Assembly: GCF_000372465.1 (NCBI RefSeq)
Contig: NZ_AQUZ01000060.1
Coordinates: 1-51,047, forward strand
DNA length: 51,047 bases
Direction of reading: 5' to 3'
Source: Kribbella catacumbae DSM 19601
GTDB lineage: Bacteria; Actinomycetota; Actinomycetes; Propionibacteriales; Kribbellaceae
Each line of letters starts with the position of its first letter. Position 1 is the first letter of the stretch. The notes below the pieces were generated by a model, which saw only the letters and a program-made list of their open reading frames with translations, was not told the DNA's origin and made no database searches. A program made the translations under genes and the position numbers. Below, in pieces: positions 15,302 to 23,299 of the stretch.

Positions 15302-17940
15302 CAGCCGGTGTTCTGCAGGCCGGCGGCGACACCCGACACGGTTAGTAGGAGCAGCCGCCTCGTCCTGACGATCTGCTGCTCGTCGAGCGAGTCGTCCGTC
15401 CGCAGGGTCCGGAGAGCTCGCAACTGCAGGTAGCTCAGCGCATCGACGTACGGGTTGCGCAGCTCTACGGCTCGGCCGAGCACCCGGCGGCCGCTGAGCA
15501 GCTTGTCGCCGCCGAGCACCTTCAGCACCCACTCGGTCGTCAGCTCGTGCTCGTCCAGCATCTGCTGGGTCAGGTCGGGCCGGTCGCCCAGCTCCAGGTA
15601 GCGGCCGAGGATCCGGCGGTCCGTCTTCGCCAGCGACATCTCGGCGTTCTCCAGCATCACCTGGAACAACGGCCAGTGCTGGTTCGCGTCCTGCAGCACT
15701 GCGACGTCGCCGACGGCCGACAGCGCGGAGCCCAGGCCGTACCAACCCGGTGCGTTCACCCGCGCCTGCGACCAAGCAAACACCCACGGGATCGCCCGCA
15801 GGTCCTCCAGCGACGACACGGCTACCCCGCGGCGAGCCGGCCGGGAACCCAGCGGCAGCTGCCCGAGCTCCTCCAGCGGCGTGACACGGCCGAACCACTC
15901 CGCGAAGCCCGGCGCCTTGACCAGCCGGTGGTACGTCGCACGGGAGGCCTCGTCCATGGTCTTCTCGACCACTGCGAACCGATCCGCCGCGACTGTCGCT
16001 CGCTCCTCGATGCCGGGAGTCGAGGCGAGCAGTGTGGCGGCGGTGACCTGCTCGATGTGGCGCTGGGCGATCGCCGTGTTGCCGTAGCGAGCAGGGATCG
16101 CCTCGCCCTGCTCAGTGAGCTTGAACCGGCCAGAGACCGACCCAGGAGCCTGAGCGAGTACTGCGCGGTTCGCCGGGCCTCCGCCACGGCCCAGTGCTCC
16201 ACCACGACCGTGGAACAGGGTCAGGCGGATCGCGTTGCGCTGGGCCCAGGCGGTGATGCGCGCCTGGGCGTCGTACAGGGCCAGGGTCGCCGAGACGGGT
16301 CCGACGTCCTTGGCGGAGTCGGAGTAGCCGAGCATGACCTCGAAGCGCCTGTCGTTGGCCGTCAGGCGGTGCCGGACCCGGGTGAGCTGGATCGCGTTGT
16401 CCAGCACCTCCACCGAGTTCTGCAGATCCTCACCGGTCTCGAACAGCGGTACTACGTCCAGCTCGATCGGCCGGCCGTCCATGGCGGCATCAGCCAACTC
16501 GTAGACGGCGGCCAGGTCGCCGGCGTTGCGGGTGAAGGACACGACGTACCGGCGGCAGGCCTCTGGGCCGAAGCGCTGCTGGATCTGGCCGATCACCCGC
16601 AGTGTGGCCAGTACTTCCTCAGTCTGGTCGGAGAGCTCGCCACCGCTCAGTACTTCTTCCAGAGCCTTGGTGTGCACCGAGGAGTGCTGCCGGACCTCCA
16701 ACTCGGCCAGGTGGAAACCGAAGGAGGTCACCTGCCAGATGAGCTGCTGCAACTCGCCGTACGCCTGCCGCAGTGCGCCTGCGGAGACCAAGGAGTCCTG
16801 CAGGACCTTCAGTTCGTGCAGGAAGTCAGTGGCTCGCGGGTAGCCGAAGTCGGCGTCCCGTGCACGAGTCGCGGCCAGCCTGCGCGCCGCAAGCAGCAGT
16901 AGCTGGCGATGCGGCTCAGAGGGCGAGCGGGTCTCGATGTCGGTGATCAGCTCGGGGTTGACCGCCCGGGCGTCCTCCAGGATCCGGCGTACCGGCGCGG
17001 AGGGCGGTGTGGTCGCCGAGTCCAGGGTGAGCGCGCGGCCGAGGTTGTCGGTCGCCTGCTCGAGCGCCCGCAGTACGTGGTCGGCCTGGATCTGCATGGC
17101 CTCGCGGGTGATCGCGGCGGTGACGTTCGGGTTGCCGTCGCGGTCGCCGCCGATCCACGAGCCGAGCCGGACGAAAGGCGCGACCACCGGCTGCCGCACA
17201 CCGGCAGACTCGCCCGCCAGCGCGTCGTCGAGCCGGCGGTAGACGTTGGCCACGACATCGAACAGGGTCTCCTCGAAGACCGCCATCGCGGAGCGGACCT
17301 CGTCCAGCGGGGTCGGCCGGCTGGTGCGCAGCTGCGACGTACGCCAGAGGATGTCGATCTGCTCGACCAGGCGGCGCTGGTTCTCGGCCAGCTCGCTGTC
17401 ACCGGCGCGCGGGTCGTTGCGCACCTCCAGCAGACTCGAGATCCGCCGGATGGTCGCCAGTACCGCGCGCCGCCGCGCCTCGGTCGGGTGCGCGGTCAGT
17501 ACCGGGCGGAACTCCAGCCCGTTGAGCAGGGCACGCGCCTGCTGCTCACCACTGTCGGCGCTGATCTTCTCCACGGCCTGGGCGAGCTCGGACACGGCCG
17601 GCGCATCCCCGGAGCGGTCACGCTCCCGTAGTACGCGGGCGCGGTGCAGCTCCTCGCTCAGGTTGGTCAGGTGGAAGTAGCAGGTGAACGCGCGGGCGAC
17701 GTCCTCGGCGCGCTCATGCGGCCAGGAGGCGACCAGCGCCTCCGCCCCCGCGCCGTCGCCGGCGATCGTCAGCTCACGGAGCTTCTCGACGTCATCCAGC
17801 AGCGGCTGACCGGCGTACTCGACCAGGACCCGGCCGAGCAGCTCGCCGAGCAGGCGTACGTCGGCCCGCAGCTCCTCAGGCACTTCGAAACGTGCGCGGG
17901 TACGGGTGCGGGCGTTCGCCTGACTGCCGGTCTCGGTCAC
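15301..17940 (-). CDS. ppc: Phosphoenolpyruvate carboxylase
   Basis: A cytosolic anaplerotic enzyme of 879 residues that forms oxaloacetate from PEP and bicarbonate. Signature segments are in order: VLTAHPTEARRR (catalytic histidine), GYSDSAKDVG, FHGRGGALGRGGGP (the essential glycine-rich loop) and the C-terminal QNTG. Length is normal for the bacterial enzyme. The GTG start (VTETGSQANAR) is supported by family length; an in-frame start further upstream would add 40 low-complexity residues. It overlaps birA by one base, so the two are co-transcribed. A long inverted repeat separates it from the TetR gene upstream. Confidence 0.95.
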   Translation of the reverse strand: MTETGSQANARTRTRARFEVPEELRADVRLLGELLGRVLVEYAGQPLLDDVEKLRELTIAGDGAGAEALVASWPHERAEDVARAFTCYFHLTNLSEELHRARVLRERDRSGDAPAVSELAQAVEKISADSGEQQARALLNGLEFRPVLTAHPTEARRRAVLATIRRISSLLEVRNDPRAGDSELAENQRRLVEQIDILWRTSQLRTSRPTPLDEVRSAMAVFEETLFDVVANVYRRLDDALAGESAGVRQPVVAPFVRLGSWIGGDRDGNPNVTAAITREAMQIQADHVLRALEQATDNLGRALTLDSATTPPSAPVRRILEDARAVNPELITDIETRSPSEPHRQLLLLAARRLAATRARDADFGYPRATDFLHELKVLQDSLVSAGALRQAYGELQQLIWQVTSFGFHLAELEVRQHSSVHTKALEEVLSGGELSDQTEEVLATLRVIGQIQQRFGPEACRRYVVSFTRNAGDLAAVYELADAAMDGRPIELDVVPLFETGEDLQNSVEVLDNAIQLTRVRHRLTANDRRFEVMLGYSDSAKDVGPVSATLALYDAQARITAWAQRNAIRLTLFHGRGGALGRGGGPANRAVLAQAPGSVSGRFKLTEQGEAIPARYGNTAIAQRHIEQVTAATLLASTPGIEERATVAADRFAVVEKTMDEASRATYHRLVKAPGFAEWFGRVTPLEELGQLPLGSRPARRGVAVSSLEDLRAIPWVFAWSQARVNAPGWYGLGSALSAVGDVAVLQDANQHWPLFQVMLENAEMSLAKTDRRILGRYLELGDRPDLTQQMLDEHELTTEWVLKVLGGDKLLSGRRVLGRAVELRNPYVDALSYLQLRALRTLRTDDSLDEQQIVRTRRLLLLTVSGVAAGLQNTG

Positions 17941-18019
17941 GTTCGCCCACGATATCCGGCCCCCCGCCACACCGCCTCCCAGTCCGTCCACTGAACGCCA
18001 ACCGTGACCTCCCCACCCC

Positions 18020-18105
18020 CGATCATTCGCCCCCTTTTCACCCTCCTCGATCGAACTCACACGCTGGGTAGCCGGCGTAGAGGGTGAAAAGGGGGCGAAT
18101 GATCG
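18020..18105. repeat. Perfect 26-base inverted repeat between the TetR gene and ppc
   Basis: Arms 18020-18045 and 18080-18105 are exact complements around a 34-base loop. They begin CGATCATTCGCCCCCTTTT and end with its mirror. It sits after the TetR stop and before the ppc start, so it can act as a terminator for TetR. The same 22-base word (from 18017) recurs at 48251, which points to a dispersed repeat family. Confidence 0.8.
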
Positions 18106-18120
18106 CAGGAGGTGGGTGGG

Positions 18121-18759
18121 CTAGATCGCGCTGAAACCGCCGCCGACGACCTGGGAGACCACTTTGGCGAGCTGGGCCGGGGTGCGGTCGGTGCCGTCGA
18201 CGACGAGCATCCGGGCGCAGCTCTCGGTCATCGAGGCGAGCATCTCGGCCAGCACCGGGAGGTTCGCGTCCGGTTCGGTGACGCCCGGCAACGATTGCAC
18301 AAGGGTCAACCGCAGACCTTCGACCAGGAACGCGCGGGCCGCCCGGACCCGGTTGGCCACCACCGGCGCCGCGCCGTACTGCGCTCCGAAGACGATCCGC
18401 CAGGAGTGCGGTGACTTGGCCGCCGTCTCCAGGAACGCGGTCAGGCCTTCGAGCACGTGCTCCTGCGGCGTACCGACGGTCGGGTCGGCGGGTAGCGCGG
18501 CCATGATCGACAGGACCAGGTGCTGCTCCTCGCGAGCCAGCAGGGCGAGTAGCAACTCGTCGCGGTTGGCGAAGGAGTCGTAGACGACCGGCTTGGTCAC
18601 CCCGGCGGCATCGGCCACCGACTGCATCGTCGTCCCGGCGTACCCGCGCTCGGAGAACACCTCGAGGGCCGCGTCCAGGATCAGCGGACGCCGACGCTCC
18701 GGGCCCAGGTGTGCGGCACGACGGCGAGGTTCCGCAACCGGGTCTTCAGGGCTGACCAC
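18121..18759 (-). CDS. TetR-family transcriptional regulator
   Basis: A 212-residue repressor-type protein. The N-terminal helix-turn-helix occupies about residues 24-70 with ILDAALEVFSERGYAGTTM, SVADAAGVTKPVVYDSFANR and DELLLALL, a standard TetR pattern. The C-terminal ligand domain is not similar to a specific class. It is divergent from the SCP2 protein, and a clean palindrome lies in the 79-base gap, so it likely represses itself and that gene. The ligand is unknown; lipid-like molecules are plausible given the neighbour. Confidence 0.9.
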   Translation of the reverse strand: MVSPEDPVAEPRRRAAHLGPERRRPLILDAALEVFSERGYAGTTMQSVADAAGVTKPVVYDSFANRDELLLALLAREEQHLVLSIMAALPADPTVGTPQEHVLEGLTAFLETAAKSPHSWRIVFGAQYGAAPVVANRVRAARAFLVEGLRLTLVQSLPGVTEPDANLPVLAEMLASMTESCARMLVVDGTDRTPAQLAKVVSQVVGGGFSAI

Positions 18760-18776
18760 TTGACAAAGCTATCAGG

Positions 18777-18813
18777 CCGTAGGAAATTCCTACGGTCTGG
18801 TAGGAACTCGTTC
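18777..18813. promoter_or_regulatory. TetR operator candidates
   Basis: CCGTAGGAAATTCCTACGG (18777-18795) is a 9-1-9 palindrome. Just downstream, GGAACTCGTTCC (18802-18813) is an imperfect second site that shares the GGAA/TTCC core. Both lie between the divergent TetR and SCP2 genes and are AT-rich relative to their surroundings. Confidence 0.65.
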
Positions 18814-18838
18814 CACCACTGCCTGGGAGGTCGTCCGG

Positions 18839-19312
18839 TTGGCCGAACGTGGCAGTGCGCGGTGGCTCGAGTCGGATGATTTCGCCGCGCTCGACCATGG
18901 CGAGCTGGCCCGCCTCGTCGACCGGACCTCGGAGCGAGAGCTCCGGCATCGGCTCATCGGGGGCGTGCGGGAGATCGCGTTGCGCGAGATCTTTCGACGG
19001 ATGCCGGAGTACCTCCGCCCGGCCCGGGCGGAGGGATTCGACGCGATCGTCGCCTGGCAGATCACCGGCGCGAGCGGCGGCGGCATCGACGAGTACCGGA
19101 TCCGGGTCAGCGACGGTGCCTGCCGGATCCTGACCGACCACGACGAGCCGCCGGCCATCTCGGTCCGCACCGACCCGGCCACGCTGCTGAAGATCGTCAC
19201 CGGCAACGAGGACCCTGTCCTCGCCGTACTCAAACAGCGTCTCTCCGTCCGCGGCGACCTGGCCCTGGCCGCCCGCCTCAGCAAACTCTTCGTCGTCGGC
19301 CCGAAGGTCTAA
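18839..19312 (+). CDS. SCP2 sterol-binding-domain protein
   Basis: A 157-residue protein with an SCP2-like fold in its second half (YRIRVSDGACRI, then ISVRTDPATLLKIVTGNEDPVLAVLKQRLSVRGDLALAARL). This region in other proteins binds sterols or acyl lipids. The N-terminal 60 residues are helical and charged. The TTG start was chosen because GGGAGG lies 8 bases before it. The gene is divergent from a TetR regulator and probably under its control. Its 3' end overlaps the opposing HExxH gene by 4 bases. Ligand and partner are not evident. Confidence 0.82.
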   Translation: MAERGSARWLESDDFAALDHGELARLVDRTSERELRHRLIGGVREIALREIFRRMPEYLRPARAEGFDAIVAWQITGASGGGIDEYRIRVSDGACRILTDHDEPPAISVRTDPATLLKIVTGNEDPVLAVLKQRLSVRGDLALAARLSKLFVVGPKV

Positions 19313-20499
19313 CGTTCAGCCGTCTCCGTACTACGACCTGCCGCCGGCCCGGCGACGCGCCCAGTCGCATCGGCGCGCCCACCCACCGCCTGCCCCTGCG
19401 GCACCCGCACAGCCCCAGCAGCCGGGGCCTGCTCACCCATCAGCTTCCGCAACCCCTCCACCTCCGCACCAGCCACAGGCGCCTGCTGCTGGGCGTCGGC
19501 GATCCGTGGGTCCACTGGCGCGGCGGCCTGCTCGGGGCCGGGGCGTTGGTCGTCCGGGTTGGGCGGCGGCAACGCGGAGAGGTCCTCGGCCGGCGAGCTG
19601 CGCTCCTGCGCCTGGCGGGCGGCTTCCTGCGCCAGCCGGACGGGATCGGAGCGAAACTGCTTCTCGGTAGCGCGCATGCCGCGCACGACCGACTCGGCGA
19701 TCACCTGGCCTCGCTGGGTGGAGATCGAGCGGAGGTTCACCCTGCTGTCTTCGCCCAGTGGGCGAAGGTCCGCGAACGCGGTATCGATCTGCTCCCGCAA
19801 CTGCCGTCGTACGCCGGCCTGCTGGTCCGGCGGCACCAAGCTCGGGAGCTCCGAGTTCTCGAAAAGCAGCTCGGCCACGGCCCGGGCCTTGCCCGACCGC
19901 GCCTCGCGGGCCATCAGATCCAGGACCTCGTCGCCGTCGATTCCCGTCTCGGCCCCGACGTCGTCGGCGAAGGCCCGCGCGGCCGGATCCCAGCCCGGGT
20001 AGAGCCGCGGCGAGTCCACCGCCCTCAGCTGGACCGCCAGGTCCCGCGGCAGCACGCGATCGATCAGAGCGTCCATCTTCGCCTGGCTCCAGGCCTCGTT
20101 CGAGCCCTCCTCGATCGGGATCAGCTCCTGGCGCCCGATATCGTCCAGGCGGTCCCAGATCTCGTAGTCGGCCGGCACCGCCAGATGCGCGAACTCGTGC
20201 ACGACCACCTCGAACGCGCGCCGGCGCGCGATCAGTTGCTCCTGGGTCACCCGCTCTCCGCGCTTTTCGAACATCTCCTGCAACGGCCGGACCACCTCCG
20301 CCTCGCTGAGCTTCAGGCGGGCATCGCCGTACGCCTCACCCAGCACCGGCTCAGCCGGATCGGTGTAGCCGAGGTGGCCGTTCCACAACGACTTGGCCGC
20401 GCCGGACTCAGCCAGCACGGCATCGCGGATCCGCTCCCACAGCCCGTCGTCGATATCCGGCACTTCGGAGTCGGGCCGCCGGCCCACCGACTCGGCCAT
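19309..20499 (-). CDS. Putative zinc metallopeptidase of unknown family (HEFAH)
   Basis: A 396-residue protein I do not recognise as a named family. Residues 101-105 are HEFAH in the hydrophobic context FEVVVHEFAHLAVP, the HExxH zinc motif. About 30 residues on, EEGSNEAWSQ (130-139) offers a glutamate in an EGxxE setting, a plausible third zinc ligand. Residues 195-290 are helical. The last 100 residues are Pro/Gln/Ala-rich and probably disordered. There is no signal peptide or membrane span, so it should act in the cytoplasm. It begins one base after the stop of the upstream hypothetical gene, so the two form an operon. Confidence 0.6.
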   Translation of the reverse strand: MAESVGRRPDSEVPDIDDGLWERIRDAVLAESGAAKSLWNGHLGYTDPAEPVLGEAYGDARLKLSEAEVVRPLQEMFEKRGERVTQEQLIARRRAFEVVVHEFAHLAVPADYEIWDRLDDIGRQELIPIEEGSNEAWSQAKMDALIDRVLPRDLAVQLRAVDSPRLYPGWDPAARAFADDVGAETGIDGDEVLDLMAREARSGKARAVAELLFENSELPSLVPPDQQAGVRRQLREQIDTAFADLRPLGEDSRVNLRSISTQRGQVIAESVVRGMRATEKQFRSDPVRLAQEAARQAQERSSPAEDLSALPPPNPDDQRPGPEQAAAPVDPRIADAQQQAPVAGAEVEGLRKLMGEQAPAAGAVRVPQGQAVGGRADATGRVAGPAAGRSTETAER

Positions 20500-20500
20500 C

Positions 20501-20911
20501 TCAGCCGGGATCGAGCACGTGGACGATCTCGGCCAGCGGCTCGTTCATGTTCAGCGCCGCGAGCCGCTCGGCCGGCGTCGGCGCGGCGGCCGCGATCCGG
20601 GCGATCTCGCGCATTCCCTCTTCGGCCCGGGCGCGCCGCTGGTCCGGCGTACCGTCCGGTCTGGAGGCCTGCATCAGCACGTCCGAGGCCTGTCGCAGCG
20701 TCTCGCTCTCGGGCGCGCGGGCTTCGGCGACCAGGGTGTCCATCGATCTGAGGTAGCGGATCGCTTTGGCCCGGAGGTCGTCGCCGTCCACCGTCGCAGC
20801 CAGGTCCCGCAGTCGCTCGACCTCCGCGCTCAGCTGCTCCGGGTCGGTGATCTCACTGCCCCAGGCGGCGATGATCCGCCGGCGCTCGGCCTGGAAGTCG
20901 TCATACTCCAC
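20501..20911 (-). CDS. Hypothetical helical protein, first gene of the HExxH operon
   Basis: A 136-residue protein, not recognised. It is predicted to be almost all alpha-helix, with charged heptad-like stretches (FQAERRRIIAAWGSEI, LSAEVERLRDLAATVD, RRARAEEGMREIARI). It has no signal peptide, cysteines or membrane span. The GTG start faces the acyl-CoA carboxylase gene across 72 bases. One base separates its stop from the HExxH protein, so co-expression is near certain and the pair may form a complex. It could be a partner or inhibitor of the putative peptidase; this is inference from position only. Confidence 0.6.
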   Translation of the reverse strand: MEYDDFQAERRRIIAAWGSEITDPEQLSAEVERLRDLAATVDGDDLRAKAIRYLRSMDTLVAEARAPESETLRQASDVLMQASRPDGTPDQRRARAEEGMREIARIAAAAPTPAERLAALNMNEPLAEIVHVLDPG

Positions 20912-20969
20912 AGTAGGATTCTTGCATCCGGTGTGTTCATCGTCATCTGGGCGCGGCGTCCGCAGGCGT

Positions 20970-20975
20970 TAGAGT
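20970..20975 (+). promoter_or_regulatory. Candidate -10 box of the acyl-CoA carboxylase beta gene
   Basis: TAGAGT lies 8 bases before ATG 20984 and has the same sequence as the box before the sugar dehydrogenase. It supports that ATG as a leaderless start. The alternative GTG 20996 has GGGAGA ahead of it and remains possible. Confidence 0.4.
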
Positions 20976-20983
20976 GCCCGCTT

Positions 20984-22573
20984 ATGGGAGAGACCGTGAA
21001 CATCCACACCACCGCCGGAAAGCTCGCGGATCTGGAGCACCGGCTGGACGAGGCCGTGCACGCCGGGTCCGAGCGCGCGGTGGAGAAGCAGCACGCCCGC
21101 GGCAAGAAGACCGCGCGGGAGCGGATCGCGCTGCTGCTGGACGAGGGCTCCTTCTCCGAGCTGGACGAGTTCGCCCGGCACCGCTCGACCTCCTTCGGGC
21201 TGGACGCGAACCGCCCGTACGGCGACGGCGTGGTGACCGGGTTCGGCACCATCGACGGCCGCCAGGTGTGCGTGTTCGCGCAGGACTTCACCGTCTTCGG
21301 CGGCAGCCTGGGTGAGGTGTTCGGCGAGAAGATCGTCAAGGTGATGGATCTGGCGATGAAGATCGGCTGCCCGCTGATCGGCATCAACGACTCCGGCGGC
21401 GCCCGGATCCAGGAAGGCGTCGTCAGCCTCGGCCTGTACGGCGAGATCTTCCGCCGCAACGTCCGCGCCTCCGGTGTGATCCCGCAGATCTCGCTGATCA
21501 TGGGCCCGTGCGCGGGTGGCGCGGTGTACTCCCCCGCGGTGACCGACTTCACCGTGATGGTGGACGAGTCGTCGTACATGTTCATCACCGGCCCGGACGT
21601 GATCAAGACCGTCACCGGCGAGGACGTCACCCAGGAAGAGCTCGGCGGCGCCCGGACGCACAACACCAAGTCCGGCAACGCGCACTACCTGGGCAGCGAC
21701 GAGGAGGACGCGATCGACTGGGTCAAGGCCCTCGTCTCGCACCTGCCGCAGAACAACCTCGAGGACCCGCCCGCGTACGACTCCGACGCCGACCTCGAGG
21801 CCAGCGAGACCGACGTCGCGCTCGACACGCTGATCCCGGACTCGCCGAACCAGCCGTACGACATGCACACGGTGATCGAGGCGGTCGTCGACGACGGCGA
21901 GTTCCTCGAGGTACAAGTGTTGTTCGCGCCGAACATCCTCGTCGGCTTCGGCCGGGTCGAGGGCCGCCCGGTCGGCGTGGTCGCGAACCAGCCGATGCAG
22001 TTCGCCGGCACCCTCGACATCGACGCCTCCGAGAAGGCGGCCCGGTTCGTCCGCACCTGCGACGCGTTCAACGTGCCGATCCTGACCTTCGTCGACGTAC
22101 CGGGCTTCCTGCCCGGCACCGACCAGGAGTGGAACGGCATCATCCGCCGCGGCGCCAAGCTGATCTTCGCCTACGCCGAAGCGACCGTGCCGATGATCAC
22201 CGTGATCACCCGCAAGGCCTACGGCGGCGCGTACGACGTGATGGGCTCCAAGCACCTCGGCGCCGACATGAACATCGCCTGGCCGACCGCGCAGATCGCC
22301 GTGATGGGCGCCCAGGGCGCGGTCAACATCCTGCACCGCCGCGAACTGACCGCCACCGCCGAAGCCGGCGAGGACACCGAAGCGCGCCGCCGGCAACTGA
22401 TCACGGAGTACGAGGACCACCTCGCCAACCCCTACATCGCGGCCGAGCGCGGCTACATCGACGCGGTGATCAAGCCGAGCGAGACCCGCGCCGAGATCGT
22501 CCGCGCCCTCCGCCTGCTACGCACCAAGCGCGACACCCTCCCGCCCAAGAAGCACGGCAACATCCCGCTTTGA
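20984..22573 (+). CDS. Acyl-CoA (propionyl-CoA type) carboxylase beta subunit
   Basis: A 529-residue carboxyltransferase that moves CO2 from biotin to an acyl-CoA, giving methylmalonyl- or malonyl-CoA. The N-terminal crotonase-like domain shows ERIALLLDEGSF, GDGVVTGFGTI, INDSGGARIQEGV and the oxyanion stretch GPCAGGAVYSPA. The C-terminal domain shows FVDVPGFLPGTDQEWNGIIRRGAK, TRKAYGGAYDVM and the ending KKHGNIPL. These features match actinomycete PccB/AccD5-type subunits. The biotinylated alpha subunit is not in this window. An epsilon subunit follows 11 bases later, which is typical for acetyl/propionyl-CoA carboxylases of this phylum. Confidence 0.95.
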   Translation: MGETVNIHTTAGKLADLEHRLDEAVHAGSERAVEKQHARGKKTARERIALLLDEGSFSELDEFARHRSTSFGLDANRPYGDGVVTGFGTIDGRQVCVFAQDFTVFGGSLGEVFGEKIVKVMDLAMKIGCPLIGINDSGGARIQEGVVSLGLYGEIFRRNVRASGVIPQISLIMGPCAGGAVYSPAVTDFTVMVDESSYMFITGPDVIKTVTGEDVTQEELGGARTHNTKSGNAHYLGSDEEDAIDWVKALVSHLPQNNLEDPPAYDSDADLEASETDVALDTLIPDSPNQPYDMHTVIEAVVDDGEFLEVQVLFAPNILVGFGRVEGRPVGVVANQPMQFAGTLDIDASEKAARFVRTCDAFNVPILTFVDVPGFLPGTDQEWNGIIRRGAKLIFAYAEATVPMITVITRKAYGGAYDVMGSKHLGADMNIAWPTAQIAVMGAQGAVNILHRRELTATAEAGEDTEARRRQLITEYEDHLANPYIAAERGYIDAVIKPSETRAEIVRALRLLRTKRDTLPPKKHGNIPL

Positions 22574-22584
22574 TCGGAGCCCCC

Positions 22585-22788
22585 ATGACCGACCCCGTAC
22601 TACGCGTCGTCAAGGGCGACCCGACCCCCGAGGAACTGGCCGCCCTGCTCGCCGTCGTCTCCACCCGAGCCACCCCCGCCCCGACCGCCGACCCCGACCA
22701 CGCCAGCAACTGGGCCACCTACTGGCGAAACCACACCCGCCCGCTCCACCCCGGCCCCAACGCCTGGCGAGCCAGCGCCCACCCGTAA
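22585..22788 (+). CDS. Acyl-CoA carboxylase epsilon subunit
   Basis: A 67-residue protein that stabilises the alpha-beta carboxylase complex in actinomycetes. The family signature is complete: LRVVKGDPTPEELAALLAVV at the N-terminus, a Pro/Ala-rich middle, and the C-terminal NAWRASAHP (usual form W-x-x-S-x-x-x). GGAG lies 5 bases before the ATG. It directly follows the beta subunit, the usual arrangement. Confidence 0.93.
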   Translation: MTDPVLRVVKGDPTPEELAALLAVVSTRATPAPTADPDHASNWATYWRNHTRPLHPGPNAWRASAHP

Positions 22789-22824
22789 ACGCATCGGGTA
22801 CGCGGTTGTGGGCACTGGGGTGGC

Positions 22825-23175
22825 ATGGCGAGGTACGAGGTCAACGAGCAGGCTGTGGAGTATGCGAAGCGGCTGATCGAGAGCCGGCAGTACGTGCTGG
22901 ACAGCGAGTGGGGTGAGGTCCAGCCGCACGCCGAGGCGCAGAACAAGTTCCTCGAGTCGCACTCGTGGGAGGAGTACGGGCAGTGGCATCTCGGGCTGAC
23001 CGTCGGTGCCGGTGACGAGACCAAGGCCCGCTTCGGCTTCGTGTACGGCGATCTGCGGAGGCTGCACCGGACCGGGCTGATCGCCTGCGTCTACCGCGCC
23101 TCCGAGTGGCGGCACAAGAAGATCGAGCTCGCCGCCCACGACCTGCTGCAGTTGCTGGATGCCAAGACGGCCTAG
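22825..23175 (+). CDS. Conserved hypothetical protein
   Basis: A 116-residue soluble protein, not assigned to a function. It starts MARYEVNEQAVEYAKRLI and is rich in Trp, His and charged residues (SHSWEEYGQWHLGL, ASEWRHKKIELAAHDLL), suggesting a compact alpha+beta fold. The composition and codon use resemble the neighbours, so it is probably a real gene. It follows the epsilon subunit by 36 bases in the same direction and may share its transcript. A hairpin 18 bases after its stop separates it from the convergent peptidase gene. Confidence 0.7.
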   Translation: MARYEVNEQAVEYAKRLIESRQYVLDSEWGEVQPHAEAQNKFLESHSWEEYGQWHLGLTVGAGDETKARFGFVYGDLRRLHRTGLIACVYRASEWRHKKIELAAHDLLQLLDAKTA

Positions 23176-23193
23176 TGTCCGGAGGCGATGAGC

Positions 23194-23232
23194 GTGCTGC
23201 TGCTGCGTATTCCGGTGCCGCAGCAGCAGCAC
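23194..23232. terminator. Hairpin terminator between convergent genes
   Basis: GTGCTGCTGCTGCG (23194-23207) and CGCAGCAGCAGCAC (23219-23232) are exact complements with an 11-base loop. The arms are CTG/CAG triplets. It sits between the ends of the 116-residue protein and the zinc peptidase and can serve both directions. Confidence 0.75.
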
Positions 23233-23299
23233 ACTCACCAGGTACTGGGTCCAGCTCGACGCACTGTACGACGTACGGGCTGGTCGCGACGACCCCAGG

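Noticed and set aside
20969..22420. 483-residue antisense frame over acyl-CoA carboxylase beta
   Set aside because: Composition-driven shadow; no domain visible.
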